NCBI GenBank assembly: GCA_002428885.1
Contig: DIYE01000303.1
Span: 1-29,742, forward strand
Direction: 5' to 3'
Origin: Alphaproteobacteria bacterium UBA6062
GTDB lineage: Bacteria; Pseudomonadota; Alphaproteobacteria; Sneathiellales; Sneathiellaceae
DNA: 29,742 bases
Shown here: piece by piece, positions 15,484-22,927 of the stretch
How the letters are laid out: each line of letters begins with the position of its first letter
Numbering within the stretch: position 1 is the stretch's first letter
Notes under the pieces: model-generated
What the model was told of the DNA's origin: nothing
The model's database searches: none
What the model saw: the letters and a program-made list of their open reading frames with translations, nothing else
Made by a program: the position numbers and the translations under genes

Positions 15484-16613
15484 TGAGATTATCAGATATG
15501 GACCGGCCGCTGCTTGCTTTTCTCGTTTTGACGTTATTGGCCCTGTTCCTGCCGATAGGCAGCGTGGGAGAGGGGGATCTCTATTGGGCCAATAGCATGG
15601 GGGCGCTGATACCCGCGTTAATCAGCGCCCTCATCGCGATTTTTCAGCTGATTAGGAAAGGATCGGGGCCTGTTCCGGCCATCCTCGTCACGATCGGTGT
15701 GCTGGTTGGTGCTAACGCGCCGCTCACTTTGATAGCCGCAGACAGCAGCCATTCTTTCGGGGCGCTCGGGCTCTGGTTGTATGTCATCGGTCTGGGCTTT
15801 TTTGCCTGGCGGGCCATGGAGATGATGTCAGCCATCAAGGGGGGGCGGATAATCTCTCTGGTCGTGCCTGCTTTGTTTGGCATGTGGCTTTTATATCTTT
15901 GGCAGGTGATAACGACCGGATTTCAGATTCCCTCAGTTCTGTTGCCGAGCCCGTCTTTGATTTGGGCGGCCATCTTGGGGAATGGGGATATTCTGGCCGG
16001 TGATTTCTACCAGACTTTTGTGAAATCCGTCCTCAGTGGATTCGCCATGGGCTGCGGATCGGGCTTTCTGGTGGCTATTCTGGTGGATAAAGTTCCCTTT
16101 ATGCAGCGAGGGCTGCTGCCTCTTGGCTCTCTTGTCAGCGCCATTCCCATTGTCGGTATAGCGCCAATCATGGTGATGTGGTTCGGGTTTGACTGGCAGT
16201 CCAAGGCAGCGGTGATCGTTGTCATGACTTTCTTTCCCATGCTGGTCAACACGCTGGCCGGTCTGGATGCCACCAGTCATCTGGAAAAGGATCTGATGCG
16301 GTCTTATGCGGCCAGTTATTTCCAGACCCTGCTATTCGTCCGCTTGCCGAACGCATTACCCTTTATTTTCAATGCGTTAAAAATCAACTCTACGCTTGCC
16401 CTGATTGGCGCAATCGTCGCGGAATTTTTCGGCACGCCGATTGTTGGTATGGGGTTTCGGATTTCAACGGAAGTCGGGCGTATGAATGTGGATATTGTCT
16501 GGGCGACCATTGCTATTGCAGCGGTCGCAGGATCTGCATTTTACGGCATCCTGGCGCTTGTTGAGAGAACACTAACATTCTGGCATCCCTCCTACAGAAG
16601 CGCCCGAGGGTAG
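15480..16613 (+). CDS. ABC transporter permease 2 (NitT/TauT family) with N-terminal membrane extension
   Basis: This 377-residue permease is about 120 residues longer than SsuC/TauC-type permeases. The extra N-terminal part contains four predicted membrane segments (about 10-30, 39-59, 66-88 and 93-112). The usual domain then begins near GMWLLYLWQVITTGF and includes PSVLLPSPSLIW. The EAA-like ATPase-docking loop lies around AASYFQTLLFVRLPNALPF. The start overlaps the previous stop as ATGA; a second ATG follows directly at 15483, and either may be used. The operon continues 99 bases later with the binding protein, but that gap holds a RutR-like site and may have its own promoter. Confidence 0.9.
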   Translation: MMRLSDMDRPLLAFLVLTLLALFLPIGSVGEGDLYWANSMGALIPALISALIAIFQLIRKGSGPVPAILVTIGVLVGANAPLTLIAADSSHSFGALGLWLYVIGLGFFAWRAMEMMSAIKGGRIISLVVPALFGMWLLYLWQVITTGFQIPSVLLPSPSLIWAAILGNGDILAGDFYQTFVKSVLSGFAMGCGSGFLVAILVDKVPFMQRGLLPLGSLVSAIPIVGIAPIMVMWFGFDWQSKAAVIVVMTFFPMLVNTLAGLDATSHLEKDLMRSYAASYFQTLLFVRLPNALPFIFNALKINSTLALIGAIVAEFFGTPIVGMGFRISTEVGRMNVDIVWATIAIAAVAGSAFYGILALVERTLTFWHPSYRSARG

Positions 16614-16618
16614 TTTCT

Positions 16619-16632
16619 TGACTGGACGGTCA
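16619..16632. promoter_or_regulatory. Degenerate RutR-type operator, site 4 (upstream of the binding-protein gene)
   Basis: TGACTGGACGGTCA keeps TGAC and GGTCA of the palindrome, with three mismatches to TGACCANNTGGTCA. Read on the minus strand, it is preceded by the same TAAAATCC flank as sites 1 and 3, so 13 bases (TAAAATCCTGACC) are identical. That makes chance resemblance less likely. TTGACT (16618-16623) could be a -35 box toward the binding-protein gene. Confidence 0.5.
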
Positions 16633-16712
16633 GGATTTTATGACAGATAATAAGAGAAAAATAATAAGGGAAGAAACGCTGAAAACAGTCTGAACAGGAG
16701 AGGAGTAACATC

Positions 16713-17711
16713 ATGAAGAAAATCAGTTTACTGGCATCTGCCGCCCTGATGAGTTTGACCGCTTTGTCGGCTCAGGCCGCAGATAAACTGACACTGCAGT
16801 TGAAGTGGGTAACCCAGGCACAGTTCGCCGGTTACTATGTCGCACAAGATAAAGGTTTTTATGAAGAGGTCGGGCTGGATGTCACCATCAAACCCGGTGG
16901 TCCTGATATCGCGCCGGCCCAGGTTCTGGCAGGCGGCGGTGCCGATGTGGTCATCGACTGGATGCCGTCCGCACTCGCTACTCGTGAAAAGGGTGTGCCG
17001 CTCGTTAATATTGCTCAGGTCTTTTCGAAATCCGGTATGATGCTGACCTGTCGCAAGGACATGGGGGTTAAGGCGTCCAGCGACTTCAAAGGCAAAACCC
17101 TGGGTGTCTGGTTCTTCGGTAATGAATATCCGTTCCTGTCCTGGATGGACAAACTGGGTTTGAAAACCGACGGAACCGGAGCCGATATTACGGTTCTGAA
17201 ACAGGGGTTCAATGTAGATCCGATCCTTCAGAAACAGGCGGCTTGTGTCTCTACCATGACCTATAACGAATATTGGCAGGTTATTGACGCAGGTCTCAAA
17301 CCCGAAGAGCTCAGCGTTTTTAAATATGAAGAGCAGGGGGTCGCAACCCTCGAAGACGGCCTTTATGTTCTTGAAGACAGCCTGAAAGACGCCAAGATGA
17401 AAGACAAGCTGGCGCGGTTTGTTAAAGCCTCCCTGAAAGGCTGGGATTATGCCGTGAAGAATAATGACGAAGCCGCTGATATTGTTCTTGAAAATGACGC
17501 AACCGGTGCACAGACAGAAAAGCATCAACGTCGTATGATGGGCGAAATCGCCAAGCTGATCGGTAATGATAAACTGGGACGTCTGAATGAGGCTGCCTAT
17601 AAGCGCACAGTGGCAACCTTGTTGTCCGGTAAATCCGCGCCTGTTATCAGTAAAACGCCTGTCGGTGCTTATACCCAGGAAATCTGGGATATGGCGAGTA
17701 AGATAAAATAA
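16713..17711 (+). CDS. ABC transporter substrate-binding protein (NMT1/THI5-like), predicted pyrimidine or pyrimidine-precursor binder
   Basis: This 332-residue periplasmic protein has a clear signal peptide: MKK, a hydrophobic core, then AQA with cleavage at about 22/23. The mature part opens with LTLQLKWVTQAQFAGYYVAQDKG, followed by GPDIAPAQVLAGGGADVVIDW. This is the pattern of the NMT1/THI5-like fold used by ThiY and related binders of aminopyrimidines, riboflavin and similar rings. Fold, operon and a RutR-like site upstream make a pyrimidine base or a related N-heterocycle the likely ligand; thiamine precursors are the main alternative. ATG 16713 follows AGGAG (16701-16705) by seven bases. 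A strong terminator follows. Confidence 0.9.
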   Translation: MKKISLLASAALMSLTALSAQAADKLTLQLKWVTQAQFAGYYVAQDKGFYEEVGLDVTIKPGGPDIAPAQVLAGGGADVVIDWMPSALATREKGVPLVNIAQVFSKSGMMLTCRKDMGVKASSDFKGKTLGVWFFGNEYPFLSWMDKLGLKTDGTGADITVLKQGFNVDPILQKQAACVSTMTYNEYWQVIDAGLKPEELSVFKYEEQGVATLEDGLYVLEDSLKDAKMKDKLARFVKASLKGWDYAVKNNDEAADIVLENDATGAQTEKHQRRMMGEIAKLIGNDKLGRLNEAAYKRTVATLLSGKSAPVISKTPVGAYTQEIWDMASKIK

Positions 17712-17746
17712 CAGCGATCCATGGGCCTGCGAGGTCCGCGTTTCCG

Positions 17747-17776
17747 AAAGAGGACGCTTCATGCGTCCTCTTTTTT
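17747..17776 (+). terminator. Rho-independent terminator of the importer operon
   Basis: An 11-bp stem (17747-17757 with 17763-17773, core GAGGACGC/GCGTCCTC) with loop TTCAT runs into a T-tract ending at 17776. It lies 35 bases after the binding-protein stop. Confidence 0.92.
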
Positions 17777-17799
17777 ACGTCCTCCGGTGCGTGTCATTT

Positions 17800-17827
17800 T
17801 TGGACAAATATGATAGACTGCGATATT
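17800..17827 (+). promoter_or_regulatory. Possible promoter of the orphan solute-binding protein gene
   Basis: TTGGAC (17800-17805) and GATATT (17822-17827) are 16 bases apart and lie about 45 bases before ATG 17872. The match to sigma70 is only moderate. Confidence 0.3.
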
Positions 17828-17871
17828 ACCTCAGTTCGTATTGATACTATTTAGATAAGTGATAGCCCGGC

Positions 17872-18582
17872 ATGATATATGTGAGATCTGCCTCTCTTCT
17901 TGCTCTTTTTCTGTTGTTTTTCAGTGCTGGAATGGATGTTAAGGCGGACGAAAAGCCTGATAGTCTGGTGTTTTCGCAGATCCTTGGAAGTCACCCCCAT
18001 AAAGCGGGAGCCAATATCCTTAAGAAGATTTATGCGTCCATCGGTATTGATGTCCGCTTCATAACTCTTCCAGCCAGAAGATCTCTGGAAGCTGCTGGTC
18101 GCGGAGAGACCGATGGCGAGATTTTTCGAATTAAAAGCGTCGGTTCGGAATATCCCGACCTTGTCCGTATTCCCACGCCGCTTATGACCTTTCAAGGATA
18201 TGCCTATACCCTGAATGGTAGTGCTATTAACAGGATGGATGGTCTGGATGAATTTCGTGTGGGGATAGTACGGGGTATCCTCTGGGCTGAAAAAAGGGTC
18301 GAAAGCGTTAATGTCGTGCAAGTTGAAAATAATGCTCAGCTTCTGGAAAAACTCCTGAAAGGTGGCATTGATGTGGCTATAACAACCGGTTACAATTTTG
18401 AACGGGAAATCCAAAAGAAAGAAAATGTCCGGCAATTAATAACCCGTGGAAAACCACTGCTCTCCTTTGACGTCTTTCACTATCTAAACAGAAAATACGA
18501 GAGTTTGGTGGACGATGTTGATCGTGAAATACAAAAACTCCACCAAACCGGTGAAATAGCGAAGCTCGGCAAATTGCCATAA
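17872..18582 (+). CDS. Orphan periplasmic solute-binding protein (SBP_bac_3-like)
   Basis: This 236-residue protein has a signal peptide (hydrophobic run SLLALFLLFFSAGM, cleavage probably after VKA at about residue 25). The mature domain resembles family 3 extracellular solute-binding proteins: LPARRSLEAAGRGETDGEIFRI, VGIVRGILWAE, and a C-terminal REIQKLHQTGEIAKLGKLP. No permease or ATPase lies beside it. Lone members of this family often feed ligands to another transporter or to a membrane sensor; which one is unknown. It is separated from the importer by a terminator and converges with the dihydropyrimidinase gene. The ribosome-binding site before ATG 17872 is weak. Confidence 0.78.
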   Translation: MIYVRSASLLALFLLFFSAGMDVKADEKPDSLVFSQILGSHPHKAGANILKKIYASIGIDVRFITLPARRSLEAAGRGETDGEIFRIKSVGSEYPDLVRIPTPLMTFQGYAYTLNGSAINRMDGLDEFRVGIVRGILWAEKRVESVNVVQVENNAQLLEKLLKGGIDVAITTGYNFEREIQKKENVRQLITRGKPLLSFDVFHYLNRKYESLVDDVDREIQKLHQTGEIAKLGKLP

Positions 18583-18585
18583 AAA

Positions 18586-18654
18586 AAGCCCCGGCACGTC
18601 GGCAGGGGCTTAAGGAAAGGGAGGGAGCCGGGTTGACACAGGTCCCGACTCCCT
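18586..18654 (-). terminator. Terminator region of the dihydropyrimidinase gene (two hairpins)
   Basis: On the minus strand two hairpins follow the dihydropyrimidinase stop. The first is an 11-bp stem (18654-18644 with 18632-18622, one G-U pair). The second pairs 18611-18605 with 18592-18586 (AAGCCCC/GGGGCTT) and runs into seven T residues (18587-18581). The U-tract exists only on the minus strand, so the second hairpin ends transcription mainly from dihydropyrimidinase, though its stem may also help the convergent gene. Confidence 0.8.
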
Positions 18655-18673
18655 GTCCCTACGGAAACAACCG

Positions 18674-20131
18674 TTATTCGGCTGCGGCCGGTGCTCTTTG
18701 AACGCTGCGCGGCGCCGTCATGTCCCGGCGGATTTTAAGGGCGTCGAAATGCGTATTGAATGTCGGGCGCTTGATATAGTGGCCGGCTCCTTTGACCACA
18801 TTAAGCTGACCATCCTTGAAGACGACGTTACCCTGGCTGATGGTATGACTTGGGCTACCTTTGACTTCCATACCCTCGAAGATATTGAAATCCACATTTT
18901 GATGATGAGTCTTCACGGAGATTGTCCGGGTCATTTCCGGATCCCAGACAACGATATCCGCATCGGCGCCGACACTGATGGAGCCTTTACGCGGATGAAT
19001 ATTGAAAATCTGCGCAGCATTGGTTGAGGTTACTTTGACAAACTCGTTCATGGTCAGCTTGCCCTGATTAACCCCGTGATGCCATAGAACCGCCATGCGG
19101 TCTTCCACACCGGAGGTTCCGTTGGGGATCTGGGTGAAGTCGTTGCGACCGGCAGCTTTCTGCGGGGCACAGAAGCAGCAGTGATCGGTAGCCGTGGTTT
19201 GCAGGTTACCGGCCTGCAGACCCCGCCACAATTCCCGCTGATGATCTTTTGGGCGGAAAGGCGGGCTCATGACATGGGCCGCTGCATATTCGAAATCTTC
19301 GTGATAGTAAACGCTGTCATCGATCAGCAGATGGCCTGCCAGCACTTCTCCGAAAACCCGCTGCCCTTCCAGCCGCGCTCGCGTGATGGCTTCCAGTGAT
19401 TCTTTGCAGGATACATGAACAATATAAACCGGGGTTTGCAAAACCTGCGCCGTGCGGATGGCCCGGTTGGCGGCTTCACCTTCTACTTCCGGTGGCCGGG
19501 ACTGAGGGTGACCTTCCGGCCCGGTAATCCCTTTTTTCAGCATTTCCTGCTGCAGATAATAAACCATTTCACCGTTTTCAGCATGGACGGTGGCCATGGC
19601 ACCCAATTCACGGCAGCGGTTAAAACTGGCCATCATCATTTCGTCCGATACCATAATGGCGTTCTTATACGCCATGAAATGCTTGAAGGAATTAATGCCT
19701 TCATTCTCGGCGAGCAGACCCATATCCCGGTGAACAGTGTCGTCCCACCAGGTGATGGCCACATGGAAGCTGTAATCGGCGACAGATTTTTCGGCCCAGC
19801 CGCGCCATTTCTGGTAGGCTTCCATCAGAGGCTCTTCCGGGTCCGGGATCACGAAATCGATAATCTGCGTTGTCCCGCCGGCGAGTGCTGCCGCTGTACC
19901 GGTATAGAAATCCTCCGATGCGACGGTTCCCATAAAGGGTAACTGCATGTGGGTGTGGGGATCAATGCCGCCGGGCATCACATACTGACCACCGGCATCA
20001 ATGATTTCCGCACCGGACGGTGCCTCGAGACTGTCGCCGATGGCTTTGATTTTCCCGTCCTCGGTATAGACATCCGCTCTGAAACTGGTTTCAGATGTGA
20101 CGACCGTGCCGCCTCTGATCAAGACTGACAT
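18674..20131 (-). CDS. hydA: Dihydropyrimidinase (D-hydantoinase)
   Basis: This 485-residue zinc amidohydrolase opens dihydrouracil or dihydrothymine to the N-carbamoyl-beta-amino acid, step two of the reductive pathway. The binuclear centre is visible: H59 and H61 in GIDPHTHMQLPF, the carboxylated lysine K150 in NSFKHFMAYKN, H183 in TVHAENGE, H239 in YIVHVSCKES and D316 in TATDHC. Length and motifs match bacterial hydantoinases. I chose ATG 20131 because AGGAGG (20142-20137) lies five bases ahead. A GTG at 20137 overlaps that ribosome-binding site and is unlikely to be the start. It is transcribed divergently from the ureidopropionase gene across a RutR-type operator. Confidence 0.95.
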   Translation of the reverse strand: MSVLIRGGTVVTSETSFRADVYTEDGKIKAIGDSLEAPSGAEIIDAGGQYVMPGGIDPHTHMQLPFMGTVASEDFYTGTAAALAGGTTQIIDFVIPDPEEPLMEAYQKWRGWAEKSVADYSFHVAITWWDDTVHRDMGLLAENEGINSFKHFMAYKNAIMVSDEMMMASFNRCRELGAMATVHAENGEMVYYLQQEMLKKGITGPEGHPQSRPPEVEGEAANRAIRTAQVLQTPVYIVHVSCKESLEAITRARLEGQRVFGEVLAGHLLIDDSVYYHEDFEYAAAHVMSPPFRPKDHQRELWRGLQAGNLQTTATDHCCFCAPQKAAGRNDFTQIPNGTSGVEDRMAVLWHHGVNQGKLTMNEFVKVTSTNAAQIFNIHPRKGSISVGADADIVVWDPEMTRTISVKTHHQNVDFNIFEGMEVKGSPSHTISQGNVVFKDGQLNVVKGAGHYIKRPTFNTHFDALKIRRDMTAPRSVQRAPAAAE

Positions 20132-20241
20132 ACCCACCTCCTGTTATCCTGGTTCTAGCTCAGTGACCGATCCATGCCCTTTAGGCTGGAACAGTTTTCT
20201 CTATTTTACCTTTGCCTTTTAAAAAAGGATAGCTAAAATCC

Positions 20242-20255
20242 TGACCAAATGGTCA
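20242..20255. promoter_or_regulatory. RutR-type operator, site 3 (between dihydropyrimidinase and ureidopropionase)
   Basis: TGACCA-AA-TGGTCA fits the RutR consensus and lies in the 174-base divergent region, so it can control both genes. With its left flank (from 20234) it is identical over 22 bases to site 1 at 9601-9622. On the minus strand it gives TTGACC (20256-20251), a possible -35 box toward dihydropyrimidinase. Confidence 0.75.
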
Positions 20256-20305
20256 AAAAATAAAAAAATCATCTATTTCATAGAAAAACTGGCAGGAGAG
20301 GACTT

Positions 20306-21178
20306 ATGACAATCGTAAAATCCGGTTTGATTCAGGTTGGCCTGAAGGGCAACACGGATATGACGCCGAAGGAAATCAGTGATCTGATGATTGAGGCTCA
20401 CATCCCCTTAATTGAGGATGCGGGCCGGCAGGGTGTTCAGGTTCTGTGTTTTCAGGAGGTCTTCAATCAGCCTTATTTCTGTCCGTCTCAGGATTCCAAA
20501 TGGTATGCGGCAGCGGAAAAAGTGCCGGACGGTCCGACCGTTAATCTTATGCAGGAATATGCCCGCAAATATAACATGGTCATCGTGGTACCGATCTATG
20601 AGGAGGAAAAGACCGGTATTTACTACAATACAGCGGCTGTCATTGATGCGGACGGGACTTATCTCGGCAAATACCGCAAAACCCATATTCCGCAAGTGGC
20701 CGGTTTCTGGGAGAAATTCTTCTTCCGTCCGGGTAATTCCGGCTGGCCTGTCTTCGAGACCGCCTATTGCAAGCTGGGGGTTTATATTTGTTATGACCGG
20801 CATTTCCCGGAAGGTTGGCGGGCTCTGGCGCTGAACGGTGCAGAATATATTGTAAATCCATCTGCAACCGTGAAAGGCGTCAGCCAGTATCTTTGGGAAC
20901 TGGAGCAGCCGGCCTCTGCCGTTGCCAACGGCGTTTATATCGGAGCCACGAACCGGCCCGGGACCGAGGGCCCCTGGAATATCGGGGAATTTTACGGATC
21001 CTCCTATGTGGTTAATCCGCGCGGCGAAATTATTGCACAGGGTTCTGAAGATAAGGATGAACTGATCGTTGCCGATATGGATATGGGAATGATCCGCGAG
21101 ATCCGGAATAACTGGCAGTTCTTCCGCGACCGTCGTCCGGAAACCTACTTCGACCTGGCTGACGATCGGGTGAGCTGA
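20306..21178 (+). CDS. Nitrilase-family beta-ureidopropionase / N-carbamoyl amidohydrolase
   Basis: This 290-residue nitrilase-superfamily enzyme has the Glu-Lys-Cys triad: E51 in LCFQEVFNQPYFC, K125 in YRKTHIP and C162 in VYICYDRHFPEGWR. The EVFNQPYFCPSQD segment and the RHFPEGWRALAL stretch are typical of eukaryotic-type beta-alanine synthase and bacterial N-carbamoylputrescine or beta-ureidopropionase enzymes. In this setting it most likely converts N-carbamoyl-beta-alanine to beta-alanine, CO2 and ammonia, the last step of the pathway. It starts at ATG 20306 after a GGAGAGG-like ribosome-binding site. Its divergent partner is dihydropyrimidinase, with a RutR-type operator between them. 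It converges with the AEC carrier gene five bases away. Confidence 0.9.
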   Translation: MTIVKSGLIQVGLKGNTDMTPKEISDLMIEAHIPLIEDAGRQGVQVLCFQEVFNQPYFCPSQDSKWYAAAEKVPDGPTVNLMQEYARKYNMVIVVPIYEEEKTGIYYNTAAVIDADGTYLGKYRKTHIPQVAGFWEKFFFRPGNSGWPVFETAYCKLGVYICYDRHFPEGWRALALNGAEYIVNPSATVKGVSQYLWELEQPASAVANGVYIGATNRPGTEGPWNIGEFYGSSYVVNPRGEIIAQGSEDKDELIVADMDMGMIREIRNNWQFFRDRRPETYFDLADDRVS

Positions 21179-21183
21179 AGGCT

Positions 21184-22125
21184 TTAGAAGAAACGATACG
21201 CGACTTCTATCCAGAGCGGGATCGTAAGAATAGACAGCAGAACCTGAAGAGAGGAGGCGTTTGCATAAAGCGGTGCGTCTCCGCCCATCTCTCTTGCCAG
21301 GATATAACCGTTTGCGGCCGTTGGCATGGAAGCGATGATCATGACAACAACCAGTTCAATCTCCTGAAGGCCGAACAACAGCCCGAAAATCGCCACCAAT
21401 CCCGGAAGGAAGATCAACTTTAGGAAGACGGAGATTATGAGTTTCTTCCGCGTTGCCTCAAGATCTGATAACTGCAGACCTGCTCCTACGGAAAGAAGTG
21501 TAATGCTCAGGGATGCTTTGCCCAGCATGGAAAGAGATTCAGATAGAGGCTTCCAGAGGGAGATGCCGCTTAAATTGATAAGAATACCGATCAGGCAGCC
21601 TAGAATTATAGGGTTCCTGAGGATCTTGCTCAACACATCCAGCAGGGAGAGTTTTTTATCCGTCAGCAGCCAGGTTAGCATGGTGATATTGACGATATTG
21701 ATGACCGGCATCAGTGTTATGAGTCCCAGTGCTACAATGGCAATTTCCGTCTCCCCGAACAGGTTGGCAACCAGGGCCAGGGCGACAAATCCGTTAAAGC
21801 GGGTGGATGTCTGGAAAAGGGACGTATAAGCAGCAATTTTTTGCTGTTGTCCTCGGGTCAGGGATGGATAGAGCAGGACCAGCAGGATCATTGTGCCGAA
21901 CAACGCCAGCAGCAGGGTCAGGACAATAGGCCAGATATCGATGGCTGACATATCCGCACCCGCAAGTGTGTTGATGATAAAGCTGGGGATCAGGACGACA
22001 AAAGTAATCTTTTCGATGGGAACCCAATGGGTATCCTCTTTCAGGACACGCTTCCTGAGAAAAAACCCGAGAAGCATAATTCCGAAAACCGGCAGAAGTC
22101 CGTTGAGTAATATACTGATATCCAT
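21184..22125 (-). CDS. AEC-family transporter
   Basis: This 313-residue membrane protein has about ten hydrophobic segments in two halves, the pattern of the auxin efflux carrier family, which in bacteria includes malonate, malate and other organic-acid carriers. It starts ISILLNGLLPVFGIMLLGFFLRKR and has the central polar stretch NIVNITMLTWLLTDKKLS. Near the C-terminus it has VVMIIASMPTAANGYILA, a conserved helix of the family. AAGG lies five bases ahead of ATG 22125. It follows the GntR/FCD regulator in the same direction with 82 bases between them, so it is probably co-transcribed with it and may be its target. The substrate is not known. Confidence 0.87.
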   Translation of the reverse strand: MDISILLNGLLPVFGIMLLGFFLRKRVLKEDTHWVPIEKITFVVLIPSFIINTLAGADMSAIDIWPIVLTLLLALFGTMILLVLLYPSLTRGQQQKIAAYTSLFQTSTRFNGFVALALVANLFGETEIAIVALGLITLMPVINIVNITMLTWLLTDKKLSLLDVLSKILRNPIILGCLIGILINLSGISLWKPLSESLSMLGKASLSITLLSVGAGLQLSDLEATRKKLIISVFLKLIFLPGLVAIFGLLFGLQEIELVVVMIIASMPTAANGYILAREMGGDAPLYANASSLQVLLSILTIPLWIEVAYRFF

Positions 22126-22207
22126 ATCAGCCTTTTAACGGGTTCCGCGGCCCGCTGCAATCGCGTCAAAGCTTTCAGTCACATAAAGAAACGCGCTGCG
22201 GATCTGT

Positions 22208-22873
22208 TCAAATTTGCTGGAGATCACCATCCTGCGCAGTGATATGATTGCGAATGGCGGCAAGGGAGTGATCCAGATGATCACTGACCGTTTCCAGAAA
22301 GGCTGTCTCATCTCCCCATTTAAGGGCGTCAATCATGTCTCGATGTTCGATCATTGATTGATCAATCCGATCTTCGATATTCCACATAAAATACCGGGGA
22401 AAACTATTCCAGAGATTGTCGATGGCCGAGATTAGAAAGCTGTTATGGCTTCCGGCATAAATACGTTTGTGGAATTTTTCGTCAGCAACCACCAGATCTT
22501 CGTATCTCTGACGCCTTCTGTGCCGTTCCATATCGATCAGCAGATCTTCAAGGTCGGTAATAGCCTCCCGATCAAGATGGGGAAGGGCAAGTCTGGCGGT
22601 CTCTTGCTCAATAATTTTCCGGGCTGTGTAAACCTGCTCAATCCGATCCAGATTCAATGTTGCAACCCGGTTTCCACGATGTTGCTCGTAGACAACGAGG
22701 CCTGCCGAATTCAATTCCGACAGTGCCTCTCTGACCGGTGTACTGCTAAGGCCCAGATCTAGGGCAATATCATTTTGCCGAAGCGGTTGACCCGGTTGAT
22801 ACCGCCCAATCCGGATGGCATGCCTAAGTTGCTCCGTCGCGATTTGTTTTTTTGTCTGAAAAACGACTGCCAT
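22208..22873 (-). CDS. GntR-family transcriptional regulator, FCD (FadR) subfamily
   Basis: This 221-residue DNA-binding protein has an N-terminal winged helix (about residues 8-75, with RQNDIALDLGLSSTPVREALSELNSAGLV, the classic GntR recognition helix). An all-helical FCD ligand domain follows, with conserved acid/His residues in VADEKFHKRIYAGSHNS, EHRDMIDAL and DHLDHS; the last three often bind a metal and a small carboxylate. Its ATG 22873 is part of a perfect 34-bp palindrome that also contains its -10 box, so autorepression is very likely. Transcription would begin only a few bases before the ATG, leaving no room for a ribosome-binding site. The downstream AEC carrier is the likely regulated partner. 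Confidence 0.92.
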   Translation of the reverse strand: MAVVFQTKKQIATEQLRHAIRIGRYQPGQPLRQNDIALDLGLSSTPVREALSELNSAGLVVYEQHRGNRVATLNLDRIEQVYTARKIIEQETARLALPHLDREAITDLEDLLIDMERHRRRQRYEDLVVADEKFHKRIYAGSHNSFLISAIDNLWNSFPRYFMWNIEDRIDQSMIEHRDMIDALKWGDETAFLETVSDHLDHSLAAIRNHITAQDGDLQQI

Positions 22874-22904
22874 AATTATACATTATATATAATGTATAAT
22901 TATG
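22871..22904. promoter_or_regulatory. Perfect 34-bp palindrome, predicted GntR operator
   Basis: The arm CATAATTATACATTATA (22871-22887) is followed directly by its exact reverse complement (22888-22904). It spans the start codon of the GntR gene on the minus strand and the -10 box. AT-rich TATAC...GTATA dyads are usual for GntR/FCD regulators. This one is longer than a single dimer site, so two dimers may bind. Confidence 0.8.
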
Positions 22905-22909
22905 GTCAA
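22882..22909 (-). promoter_or_regulatory. Promoter of the GntR-AEC operon
   Basis: On the minus strand TTGACC (22909-22904) and a perfect TATAAT (22887-22882) are 16 bases apart. The start point would fall near 22875, two or so bases before ATG 22873, predicting a leaderless or nearly leaderless mRNA. The spacer and -10 lie inside the palindrome. Confidence 0.55.
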
Positions 22910-22927
22910 CGCTTGAAATATGGATGA

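Noticed and set aside
16728..17762. A 344-codon minus-strand open frame antisense to the binding-protein gene.
   Set aside because: The sense gene has a signal peptide, ribosome-binding site and terminator; the antisense frame has none of these and runs through the terminator.
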